Source: Euprymna scolopes
Lineage: Eukaryota; Mollusca; Cephalopoda; Sepiida; Sepiolidae
Length of the DNA stretch: 29,319 bases
Reading direction: 5' to 3'
Assembly (NCBI GenBank): GCA_024364805.1
Contig: CM044509.1
Location: 35,845,751-35,875,069 of the forward strand
Part shown: positions 9,346 through 19,961 of the stretch, piece by piece
How positions within the stretch are numbered: the stretch's first letter is position 1
Layout: the number at the start of each line of letters is the position of its first letter
Notes under the pieces: model-generated
Seen by the model: only the letters and a program-made list of their open reading frames with translations
Told to the model about the DNA's origin: nothing
The model's database searches: none
Program-made: the position numbers and the translations under genes

Positions 9346-10090
9346 TGAGAGGATTACATACACATCCACTCAAAACAGACAAATCCAAATAACAGCAATT
9401 CCGACCTGAAAATTCTACATATATAGATGTGTTTTTATTTTTAAGCAATGGGTTGAGTCACTTCACTCATGTCAGCAGTGATTCAATACAGAAAAAAATC
9501 ATATACACTTTGGTAAAAACGATGAAATTTTGAAGTAATTTCAACTGATTAAATAGAACTTGTATCTTTTTGCAAACCTGATAGCAATTGACAGCCAATG
9601 TAAAATCATGTTTATAAAGAAATAAAAATGCATTCTGATCGACTTAATTTCATAATAGAATTTTTGGAAATTGGATTTTTAAAATTTTATTTATTTAATA
9701 CTATTACTGTCAATAAATATTTGATTAATAAAAAAATAAAAATTTCATGTGTAATTGTCAAAATGTATGCAAGAAATGCACATATCTGAAGTTGTTATTG
9801 AAAAGATAATCGTCTAAATTGACGTATACGTATTCAACTTCCTTTCCATCCACTTTTGAATGTCATGATTTTGCATGATGTTCATTGCAGAAAACAATTT
9901 CCATTGTTGGATAAGAATGACATTACAGATTTTGTCTGTCTCGAGAGATTTTGACTAAAATTACTTGTTTGAGGAAAAAGTCAAACTACTTCTCTTCCTC
10001 CTTGAAAAATTATGATCTGTTCAATTGTATTTTCTTTATGAGAGGCACATCAACATGTTCATGGGCAGAGAATGCTGGTAGGAAAAAATG
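9346..10090. other. AT-rich intron sequence, nothing recognised
   Basis: No repeat, gene or RNA identified. A 79-codon plus-strand open frame starting at 9951 runs into the fold-back element and is considered chance. Confidence 0.4.
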
Positions 10091-10552
10091 GTGCAACTTT
10101 ATTATTATAGTGTGTCGTCTGACCCAATTATGTATTTTCAAACAAAGGCATTTTAAGGAAAACATTACATACGTGTCATTTCAAAATTAGTATCAATTCC
10201 AAAAATTGCGAAAAATGGTCCAGTAGAAGTTTAGAGCTGATTTTCAGATAAAAGTGTGAAGTATAACAAGAAAAAGCAAGATGGCCGATCTGAAAGATAG
10301 TGTAATTGGATTCTGTGCGAAGCAACTTAAACAATAGATTAGTTATTTTCCCCGATTTCGATCTAAAGAGTTAATTTACAGTGAAAAATTGCAACTTCCA
10401 AAAACTCTGTTTTTACTTATAATTATTTTTCTATTGGAGCATTTTTCGTAATTTTGGGAATTTATACTAATTGTGGCATAACATGTAAGTATGTAATTTT
10501 TTTCTTTGGAATGCATTTTTTTTTTTTAAGACACACTATGGTAAAGTTGTAC
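10091..10552. mobile_element. Fold-back (long-inverted-repeat) element, MITE-like
   Basis: Two arms, 10091-10221 and 10436-10552, are imperfect inverted copies of one another. The inner ends are best conserved: AATTAGTATCAATTCC...GAAAAATGGTCC on the left and its complement around 10436-10472 on the right. The outer ends pair GTGCAACTTT with AAAGTTGTAC. The approximately 214-bp centre shows weaker self-complementarity, so almost the whole 460 bp could fold on itself. No open frame of note and no clear target-site duplication. The family is unknown. Confidence 0.65.
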
Positions 10553-12429
10553 TGAAAAAGCTAGTAAACTTCATTATGACAAAAACTTTAACGTATTTGT
10601 CTGATTAACATTATTTACAATCAGATGTGTGTCATCTTTGATTTTGATGTGGAGTCATAGGTGGTCTCATCTCATCTGTTAAGCTTAGTTCAAATCTACT
10701 TGGCTCTCTTGCATTCAAATATATGACCATGAAAATGATCAAAATTGACAACACCCCTTTTTCACTGACTTTGCACCATCCTTAACTTCATTGTGTACTC
10801 TTAGATTCTAATATGTCACACCTCAATGTAGCACATTGTGCACAGCTTGCCTTCCTAAAAAATAACAAACTCTCCTCTTCTATACAACCTAGAATTGTGT
10901 AATTTGCATATGGATGACGAGAATTCAGCATTCGCACGACCATAAATAAATCAACTGGGTGTCACCATTTTTTTCTTCTATTATTCAACAACTGAATCCA
11001 ACCAGACATGCAGACACGTAGGTATTTTGAAGGCAGTAATTTTTACGCTCTTACAATTTTCTCTACAGACCACCTCAGTTAATGGCCAGTCAATAGTAAC
11101 TTGTGTTCAATTATTGGTTTTCAATAAGTATTGTTTCACCATTACTCAAAAAGGTTTGATATGCCATGAAAAAGGAAACCATTAGAGTTAGGTATGTTTA
11201 TATGATTTAATCCTAAACTAATTAAATGATCATTATGAATTTTGGAACGGGTACAAGATGTAAGTAATGTGGGCTATATTTAGTTTAATTTATTATGTAA
11301 AAGGTACAAAGAGGGCTGGAAGTTCTTTGTGAAAATTCAAATACCTCCAATTTTTTTGTAAAATTTTCACAATATTAATAAATCTCAAATTTCAATTTCT
11401 TTGAAGTATTTTAAATTTCTTTAGATTTTAATTCAGCCACATTTGAAGCAATGGCAATTACATTAGGAAAATAACAGGACCTGGAAAATTGAGGGACTCA
11501 AGAAACTCCTTCATTTCTCCTCTGAAGCTTATATAAGTATTGTTAATTGAATTTTTAATTATCCTAAGTATTAAACAACAAGAAACATTTAAATGTTTGT
11601 GAATTTGACAACTATTAATGAGCATTTTAGAATTTTTTAAAATTTAAGTGTAATCACTGATAAGCATACCATTATGAAGCTCACAAACACACAGTGTAAT
11701 ATCAAAAAGTGACTCTAATTAGATATTTTTGTATTTCTTTATGGTGTAATGTATTAAAGAATGATCACTTGGTACTGTGTGGGTTGTTACTCCTACTTCT
11801 ATGCTGAAATTAATAATCAAAGACAAGATGGTTATTGAAATTTAATATAAAAATTGATAAAATTGAATGAGGGTAAAATTTTTCTTAAAAACATGCACTA
11901 ATAATGGACCTAAAACATGTTGCTTTTTTGTGATAAAAGTATGTACGAACATTTCACTTTCTTTATATGTAAGAAGAACCTAATTAATTCTGTAAGTATT
12001 ATATGTAAGTGACCTAATTAATTCTACCACAAACTATGGAATCTTTTATGCTGAGCTCAAAGCTTATGTGATCAGTCATCTAAGTATGATAGGGAAAGGT
12101 ATGAACCCACAAGTTTCTCCCAGCTCTATGTAAATTCTATTAATATTGTTTTTTATACTGTTCTTAATTAACTTGGTCAATAATTTTCACTTCATTAAGT
12201 ATGCAGTTATTTCCATTGATAGACGTAATAGTTGCTGTTGTAGTTATAATATCAATAATACTACTAATCATGTGGAAATTTTCAATGGCACAATTAAGTT
12301 TATAAATCTACTACTCTCTTAATATGAACTACTCCCATGGAACAAAAAGAAAATTTGAAAGTGACACAAGGACACCTGACCTGTTATTGGCATTCATTAA
12401 ACCTATACAATTGTCTATGGCAACACCAA
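10553..12429. other. Intron sequence with little recognisable content
   Basis: AT-rich. A 37-bp near-tandem duplication containing TTATATGTAAG and CCTAATTAATTCT lies at 11962-12026. A block at 10670-10960 is less AT-rich and may be an old repeat, but no family is recognised. No exon found. Confidence 0.4.
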
Positions 12430-12715
12430 TCTTGCTGATTCTCTCCCTTCGGATTTGAAATATGTGGTGTACCATCGAAAAAAGTACTTTGTTATTTTTT
12501 AAATCAAGCTTCTCTTTTCACTATCAATGCCCAGATTCTTTTTTTTTTTTTGTCACAATCAAAATGAATGGCTCTCTTCTGTAAGAAGCTCCATGTGATG
12601 ATATTCTCTTAGAACTGACTTTCATTCCAAATTTAAGATGGAAGACGTATATACAGTCTGTTGCTAAGGTTGCCAGGAAAATGGTTGGATTATTCTATCG
12701 CTCCAGAAATATGTG
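12430..12715 (+). mobile_element. CR1/jockey-like LINE remnant, ORF2 fragment
   Basis: The plus strand aligns with the minus-strand LINE at 19962-21740. KMNGSLL and EAPCDD correspond to MNGSHLREAPYFD there, and TFIPNLRWKTYIQS with ARKMVGLFYRSRN corresponds to TFTPDLRWNTYIKL with GKMVALFYRSNRY. Similarity extends upstream to about 12430 at the nucleotide level. At least one stop lies between the blocks. It is broken off at about 12715, where a different LINE begins. Confidence 0.75.
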
Positions 12716-12744
12716 TCAGATATATTCTAAGATGAGCAGTAAGT

Positions 12745-13600
12745 AAGATGGAATGGATGATGTGACAAAAGAACTAGAAAAATACATAACCCAAAATACA
12801 GAAAAGCTGATTGCTGAAAAATCCAAAAGCATTGTCAAAATGAATGATACAAAAGCGACTAAATTGGAAACAAAAAGCTGAGAAAAGCAAAGTTGGAAGC
12901 TACATGGCCAATTTATAAGATTGGCTAAAAACTGACGCACAAAAACACAGACATGGCTATGAATAGGATACCTGAAAAGAGAAAGAGAATTGCTACAGAC
13001 ACAATGCAAATCTTATCAGAACAAACTATGTAAAAATCAACGTGTATAAAACCCAAGAAAACAGTAAAAGTAAACTCTGTGGATGAAGAGACGAAACGGT
13101 AAACTACATAAGTGAATGCAACAAATTAGTACTAGGAATACAAAAGCAGGCATGATTGGGTTTGGAAGGTGGTCCACTTAAAACTATGTAAACAAATGCA
13201 TCTTGAACATCCAGACAAGTGGTACTAGTTTAAACTGGGGCCAGTATTGGTAAATAAAAGATCAAAACTTCTCTAGGACATAGTAATACAAATTCATCCT
13301 AGCAAGAAGACCAGATGCGATAATGGTCAAAAAGAAAAAAAAAACATGCGAAATTGCTGATTGTTCTGTCCCAGCAGATCACAATGTGAAAACCAATGAA
13401 ATGAAGCAGAGAAACTTAGCAAAGAAATGAAACTTGCTAAAGAACCGAAAAGAATATGGAATCTGAAGATTACCGTTATTTTCACACTAAGAATGCATCA
13501 AAAAACGTGGAAGAAAATTTAGAAAAAAAAAAAAAAGGATACAAATACGGCATTGATAAAATATCTAAAATATCAAGAAAAATATTTGAGTGTAGAAACC
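12745..13600 (+). mobile_element. Second LINE family, ORF2 C-terminal remnant
   Basis: Decayed plus-strand ORF2 tail of another non-LTR element. In order: WKLHGQFIR (about 12894), a Cys-His-type block SKLCG-RDETVNYISECNK (about 13069-13128; the usual His is Tyr), then KTCEIADCSVPADHNVK (about 13342-13392) and KRIWNLKIT (about 13448). This order matches a widespread LINE tail that reads LHGQ, CRLCG..DET.SHI..EC, KTC.IVD.AVPADH and LWN. Several stops and frame changes show it is dead. The minus-strand frame at 12716-13009 is its shadow. The adjacency to the LINE above may reflect insertion of one near the other's broken end. Confidence 0.75.
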
Positions 13601-14408
13601 AACTTGCACAGGAATATGAGAAAAACTGAAATAAAATAACACCGTGTAAACAAAACTAGAAACATGGAAGGAACATTAAATGAAATCAAGGAAAGGGAAA
13701 TTAGCATCGATAAGAAAATATCATAATAACTCCCCCCCCCTCTCTCTCTCCCAGCTGTATCATCAGCATCAATTGGTGCTACAGAAAATGTTCATGAAGA
13801 TTCTGAGACAATGAAAAGGGCAACAAGAATACTGAAATCCTGCAGCTGGGTATTGCTGCTTAAGTTTCAGAGTAAACGAACAGCCGATCTCAGTAAGAAA
13901 CTAATGATAAACGGCTGTTGCAAGCATGTGAATTGATTTTCAATGGTTATTAAAAGAAGCAAAAATTATTAGATTTTTGGGGAGACTTGTCAATCAAATA
14001 TCAGAAAACACCACCTATTTCTGCCAGTGAATGATCACTAGTAATACTTTTGAGAACTTCTAGATACTAAAATAATAATAATGATAGTAGTAGTAGTAGT
14101 AGTAATGATAATAATATGTGCTTATTTGCACTCCTTTTTTTCTATGATCAACTCTGTAACTATGGAATAAAACAATTGGTATTGTTATTCCAACTAGTTT
14201 GGAATTTCTGCTATAACTCCTGCTGCTACTATTTGTAACTTTGTGTTGCTATGGTGACTTCTGTCTGTCGTAGAAACACTTCTCCTCCCACCCCGACTGC
14301 ATTCGTTTTTATGAATTGTGAGTGGGAAGCATTCATACAGTTTACTTCTTTCAGCTGAACAACTAATCTTGATTAAAAGCCACTTTTCGTTTCTATTGAA
14401 TGTCGGAT
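13601..14408. other. Intron sequence, possible LINE tail and (TAG)n
   Basis: Contains a poly-C/(TC)n run at 13732-13751 and (TAG)n at 14085-14105. The part up to about 13920 could be the decayed 3' end of the preceding LINE. Nothing else recognised. Confidence 0.4.
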
Positions 14409-14450
14409 TGATTCTTCCTTTTTCTTCCTTTTATTCACTCTTTCTGCCAC

Positions 14451-14484
<34 letters not shown>

Positions 14485-15010
14485 AACACCCTCCCACACT
14501 TGCACCTCTTTTTCTCACCTCTCTCTTACCTCTCTCTTACCTCTCTCTTTCACCTCTCTTTCTCTCTCTCGCACCTTTTTTTCTCAAATCTGTCTCTCAA
14601 TGACATCCTTCTTCCACATGCATGCCTCTCTCATACAGATAGAGAAGGAGTGCTGGAGAGACAGGTCTCTCCAGCACTCCTCCGCTATCTCTTTTTGTGA
14701 CCACAACTCTCTATCTCTTTCACTTCTCCCTATTTCTCACTCTCTCTCTCTAACCATATCTCTCTCTCTAACCCTTCTGTCACTATCTCTCTCATGTCCC
14801 TCTGTGTCACTCTCTCTCTCTCTCTCTCTCCATTGCACCCCTCTGTCACTCTGTCGAGGTCTCACCTTCCCCTGTCACTCTCTCTCGCACTTCTGTCACT
14901 CTATATCTCTCTCTTGCACTCCTCTCTCACCTTCTCACTCCTCTGTGACTCTCTGTCCTGTGCACCTCTTACTCGCTTTCATCTGTTACTCTCTCTCGCA
15001 CACCCCTCTG

Positions 15011-15057
<47 letters not shown>

Positions 15058-15440
15058 TCACACTGCCACTCTCTCTTTCTAACACCCCTTCTGTCACTCT
15101 CTCTCGCACACCCCTTTAATTCTTTATCTCACACACCTCTGTCACTACCATTCTCTTATCTTTCTCTCTTTCTCCTTCTCTCTCAATCCCTCTATCTCTT
15201 CCTCCTTCTCTTGTACCCCAACTTTTCCACCCTCTCTTTGATATCTCCCTTTTTCTTACATGCTCTCACCCTTAGTTTTTTTTAGCTCCTCCTCACCCTT
15301 TCTTTAATCTATCTTTCCTCTTCCTTTTCACTTTTCTCTACCTTTTGGTTTTCCTTTTCTTCCTTTTCTCTACTTTTATTTCTCTTCAGTTATCTTCAGA
15401 ATGCCTACTTTTCCTTTTTCTTTTCTTCTTCCTTTATAGT
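14409..15440. repeat. Polypyrimidine tract, about 1 kb, (TC)n with degenerate units
   Basis: The plus strand is almost entirely C and T for about 1 kb, with pure (TC)n runs at 14453-14483 and 15013-15054 and degenerate units such as TCACTCTCTCTC and CACCCCTCTGTCACTC. Open frames across it (14318-15082, 14794-15285) read as Ser/Leu repeats and are artefacts. The tract is interrupted by a purine-containing hairpin (14637-14690). Confidence 0.9.
14637..14690. repeat. Perfect 17-bp hairpin inside the polypyrimidine tract
   Basis: AGGAGTGCTGGAGAGAC (14646-14662) is exactly complementary to 14665-14681, with a 2-nt spacer. After a 3-nt mismatch on each side, AGATAG (14637-14642) pairs with CTATCT (14685-14690). 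This is the only substantial purine run in the tract. Confidence 0.9.
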
Positions 15441-16169
15441 CATTATTTTTCATAAGATGAACGCACTTTCCATTTCACAGATCGTTGATCCTTTTCTTTC
15501 ATTAAACGAATAAAAAGGAAAAAAACATTATTTCATTAAGGTGTTGCACCATTATCTTCGATTCTGTTGTTCTCCAGAATTCTTCACTTCTCTCTTCATC
15601 CATGTTTTACACACAACATTAGATAGATATCCAAAAACAAGAACAGCAGTAAATAACAAAAGCAAAACAAAAACAAAAATGACTATTTCTTCAATAGCAA
15701 GTTGAACTGCCGGCAGGATTCTTGAAGGTTATTCTGTTTGGTAGGCAGATGTTGGAAATTGCCAAGAATTTCAAGTACTTTTTCGAAAGCGGAAACAGTT
15801 GAAAGAATACTTGTTGAAATATAGCAACTGATCTACAAGTGCTGGTTTACCGGCATGAAGATCATCTTTTCGTTTCTTTCTATTTTTTTTTTTCCTGAAG
15901 TGTTAACACCTTTCCTATGTAAGCATTTGCCGACACCATGAACGGATTTTTTGCTTTTATGGTATCTTTCATGAGTACCTGGTGGTATCTGTGTGAAAAA
16001 TTTCTAGAAATTCAATATCTTCTGAAATATGAAACAAGTGATATGCAGTCTTCAAGTGCATTTTGTCTGGCCAATTATTATTCATGTCCAGTGGCATAGA
16101 GATCTCCATAGCAGAAGACAAATTAATGAAATCAGCAGAAAAAGACTATCATTTCTGTTTTCCTTCACC
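15441..16169. other. Intron sequence up to the assembly gap
   Basis: Nothing recognised. Open frames that cross the gap are meaningless because they consist mostly of undetermined bases. Confidence 0.5.
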
Positions 16170-16942
16170 NNNNNNNNNNNNNNNNNNNNNNNNNNNNNNN
16201 NNNNNNNNNNNNNNNNNNNNNNNNNNNNNNNNNNNNNNNNNNNNNNNNNNNNNNNNNNNNNNNNNNNNNNNNNNNNNNNNNNNNNNNNNNNNNNNNNNNN
16301 NNNNNNNNNNNNNNNNNNNNNNNNNNNNNNNNNNNNNNNNNNNNNNNNNNNNNNNNNNNNNNNNNNNNNNNNNNNNNNNNNNNNNNNNNNNNNNNNNNNN
16401 NNNNNNNNNNNNNNNNNNNNNNNNNNNNNNNNNNNNNNNNNNNNNNNNNNNNNNNNNNNNNNNNNNNNNNNNNNNNNNNNNNNNNNNNNNNNNNNNNNNN
16501 NNNNNNNNNNNNNNNNNNNNNNNNNNNNNNNNNNNNNNNNNNNNNNNNNNNNNNNNNNNNNNNNNNNNNNNNNNNNNNNNNNNNNNNNNNNNNNNNNNNN
16601 NNNNNNNNNNNNNNNNNNNNNNNNNNNNNNNNNNNNNNNNNNNNNNNNNNNNNNNNNNNNNNNNNNNNNNNNNNNNNNNNNNNNNNNNNNNNNNNNNNNN
16701 NNNNNNNNNNNNNNNNNNNNNNNNNNNNNNNNNNNNNNNNNNNNNNNNNNNNNNNNNNNNNNNNNNNNNNNNNNNNNNNNNNNNNNNNNNNNNNNNNNNN
16801 NNNNNNNNNNNNNNNNNNNNNNNNNNNNNNNNNNNNNNNNNNNNNNNNNNNNNNNNNNNNNNNNNNNNNNNNNNNNNNNNNNNNNNNNNNNNNNNNNNNN
16901 NNNNNNNNNNNNNNNNNNNNNNNNNNNNNNNNNNNNNNNNNN
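16170..16942. other. Assembly gap (773 N)
   Basis: Run of undetermined bases. The true length and content are unknown; the nearby 1-kb polypyrimidine tract is a likely cause of poor assembly. Confidence 1.
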
Positions 16943-19727
16943 AATACATTTGTAGAGTTTGCATGCAAAACATAACACACTCCAATCATTTTTATGAAAG
17001 TAATGCGATCTTTGCCTGATATTTTTGTTGTTAATTAAAATTTTATGATCAAGTTTTAACTTTTAAAATATTTATCTTTGTAAAGTCTTGTTTCTCAATT
17101 TTATGTAATTATATTTCCTGCAACGTTCGGCCATTTTGAAAAAGTATCACAATTAAATAGAAGTGTCCTTCAATGTCTATGAACAACCTTGACAAATATC
17201 TTTGCCAAAAGTTAAATTTTATTAGTGATGCCTTTGCTACATTCACACAAGCTCTGTAAGATTTTACATTTTTCTCTCTTTATCTATACTTGACCCATGA
17301 TTATTCAGGAACGCTTTCATTCTACATACACCGGTTGACCTGTGTGAAAATCATTTTCTTTTTTTTTAAGTGTTACTTGTATCATTACTCTTTCATTACA
17401 GATTAATATTTTGCCACAAATGCAAAGTATTGTTTCATCATTCTTATCTTTTGTTCCATTATTTCTTTTTATCTATTCTTCACTTAAGCTTATGCACATG
17501 TCTATAATAATATTCTCCTCACCCAAAAATACCAAAAATGAAAAAAAATCTTCATGGTGGAAAGAAAATATCATACACAAAAGTTTAAATAAACTAATGA
17601 GGTAGTTTTATTTAAACAAAGCAAATTTTATGGCTAAACAATGATCGATACTCTCTGACATTATTTTGGAGGACAAGGGGGTTAGCATATTATAATTATA
17701 AATGTCTTGCTCATTGTTATGAATGGAGGTGTTAGCATATTATAAATATTAATGTTTTGCAGAAGATTATGCCTGAAGATGAATATGTGTGTATCACATG
17801 AATGACAGAAAGTAGTGGAAGATATGAAAATACTCACGGAGACATTTACTTACAAAGAAGCAACAAATTACATCTATCAGTCTTAGTCCGTTATTACTTG
17901 AGTTTTTGTGTCACAACTATCATGGACAGAAGTAATATATCTGCATTTAAATTTACTCAAGTTCAAAGTCATTTTTCGTTGGTGCCTTCCAGCATCCATC
18001 TCGCCCCATTCTCACATCACCATGCAAGAACGCATGACAGAGGTAGAAGGGAGGAAATATCTCCGTCCAAAACAAAAAAGGAGTTAGCTCTCTTTGGTCA
18101 AACATTTTATCATCCTAACACTCACAAACAAATGAACATGAGTGAAAAATACCTCTTTTTTACAGTTAATAGGCAATTAAAATAAATTCTTATTGAACTC
18201 TATATAATTCATCCTATATTCACCCATACAATTAACCGCTTATTTAAACACTTTACAATCTCATTTATAAAGTATATGCAATTGAAATAATTCCCAAATA
18301 GTCAACTATTTAAGTACTGACCATGCTCAACATTGCTTAACATAACTTGAAGATTGTGCAGCCTTTTATTACTATAAACTTCACATTATTCAGGGGTTAT
18401 CCATTGTCTCTCGAGTCTATAAGTGAGTATAGGAAAAGGAAGTATATAGCCCAAAAAGCAGCAGACACATGCATAGAAAATTACTTTCATTGGCAGGAGC
18501 GTAGAATCTCATAAACCTTTATTAATTAATGTTGAGCAGATTTGACCATTTGCCAATGTACAGGCGGTCATTCTGACCAAATGTTGCAAAATGTATTCGC
18601 TACCAACATAAAGAGTATACATCTACAATTATTATACAGCTTCCAACCACGTTTTAATTGTGATGAGTTTAAAATCAATTTCCAGGTATTTTCTATTTTG
18701 ATATTCAATTCTAGGTTGTTTTTTTTTTTCAGTTTTCAGATTTTTTTTTTTTTCATTGATTTTACAAAATAAAACTGTACATGACCATGAATGCAGAAAC
18801 TTGGATAACTTTAAAAATTGCTTTTTATAACTATCTCAAATTTCCATCAATAGTATTTGCTCCAAATTAAAAAAAAAAAAAAATGGATTTATAGATATTT
18901 ACATGAAACCCTCAATCAAATTCTGATTCGACCCCTAAACTTTGTGTCCATCATAATGAATAATGGAAGACATCCTATATTTCAGGTAACACTTATCTGA
19001 ATTTTTTCAAGAACTAAATTTTCATGGATCTTGGTGTGAATTTTGTTACTTGGCTATATATTTTGTAATATCACTGTTTTGACTATAACTTGACTAAAAC
19101 TTATTGATCAAGCACTACATGGTGCTCATTAAAATTATCATTTAATTCTCCAAATAATGAAAAATATTTATCAAAAACTAAATTTTGTAAATATTTCGCA
19201 AAAATTAGTATTTTTCTTTGAAATTTGGTTATTTTATAAAGTTTATCAAATTTGTGCGAATGTTCGTCTAATGTTCTAAAATGTTTTAACTTTTCAAAAC
19301 AATTGACAACAAGTTTGCGACTTTCAAAAACAAGTTTGGACCTGGTGATTTTTAGGTTTGTCTATTATTTCTTTGAAAAATGTTAATTTCTTAAGGCTTT
19401 TTACTTAGCTAGAGTTTTGAATGAAACTTTTGTTTTAAAAAAAATGGAAAAATGTTTAAAATGATGCTTACGTAGATTGAAACAGTGCCAAAAAAAGTCG
19501 GTAGTGTTTGAAAATAATTGGTTTTGCTGTATTTTCCTGAAAAAAAAAGTTCCCCCTAAAATTTTTAGGTATGATTTTCAGATGTATTATTCAACTTTAA
19601 ATGGTCCTGTTAAAAAAACAGCCCGGGGTGGGGTCCCATTCAGGAGCTGTGGGAAATGTGAAGTTGCGCCATAATCATCATCGCTCCCAGGTTCACTTTG
19701 GCCTCGAGTGTTAACACCCGTTAAAGC
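16943..19727. other. AT-rich intron sequence, nothing recognised
   Basis: A 50-bp-spaced duplication of GTTAGCATATTATAA lies at 17681 and 17731. A 127-codon plus-strand open frame (17802-18185) has no known similarity; its C-terminal half lies in a less AT-rich block (17990-18100) that may be an old repeat. At 19610-19720 a GC-richer stretch (gcccggggtggggtcccatt) adjoins the dispersed repeat and is probably part of the same element. Confidence 0.4.
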
Positions 19728-19860
19728 ATCTGGTGTTACCAGATCAGGCCGTCTGAAGATACTGGCTTTCTGGCTAAAAATGCGTCAAACATTGATGTTA
19801 TTGTTTTTTTGTTTCCCTTTGCAAAGCTCAATCATGTTCTGCAAAGTCAAAAACAAAAAC
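19728..19860 (-). repeat. Dispersed repeat, copy 2
   Basis: Inverted relative to 3790-3905. Begins CTGGTGTTACCAGATCAGGC, the complement of the end of copy 1, with patchy similarity onward. CTGGTGTTACCAG is itself close to palindromic, which may mark an element end. Confidence 0.6.
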
Positions 19861-19961
19861 AATTTTTTTCAACAAAACAATAGGAAATTTTTTTTCCTAA
19901 AAATTACTGGATTCAGCTTTGAATAACTCAAAAAGGACTGATTTTTTTTTTTTAAAAAGGT

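Noticed and set aside
14318-15285. Long plus-strand open frames of 254 and 163 codons
   Set aside because: They are Ser/Leu repeats read from the polypyrimidine tract, with no protein character.
16029-17019. Long open frames across 16170-16942
   Set aside because: They consist mainly of undetermined bases of the assembly gap.
17802-18185. 127-codon plus-strand frame
   Set aside because: No recognisable domain, no splice borders or promoter, and its composition changes midway, as when a frame runs across an old repeat.
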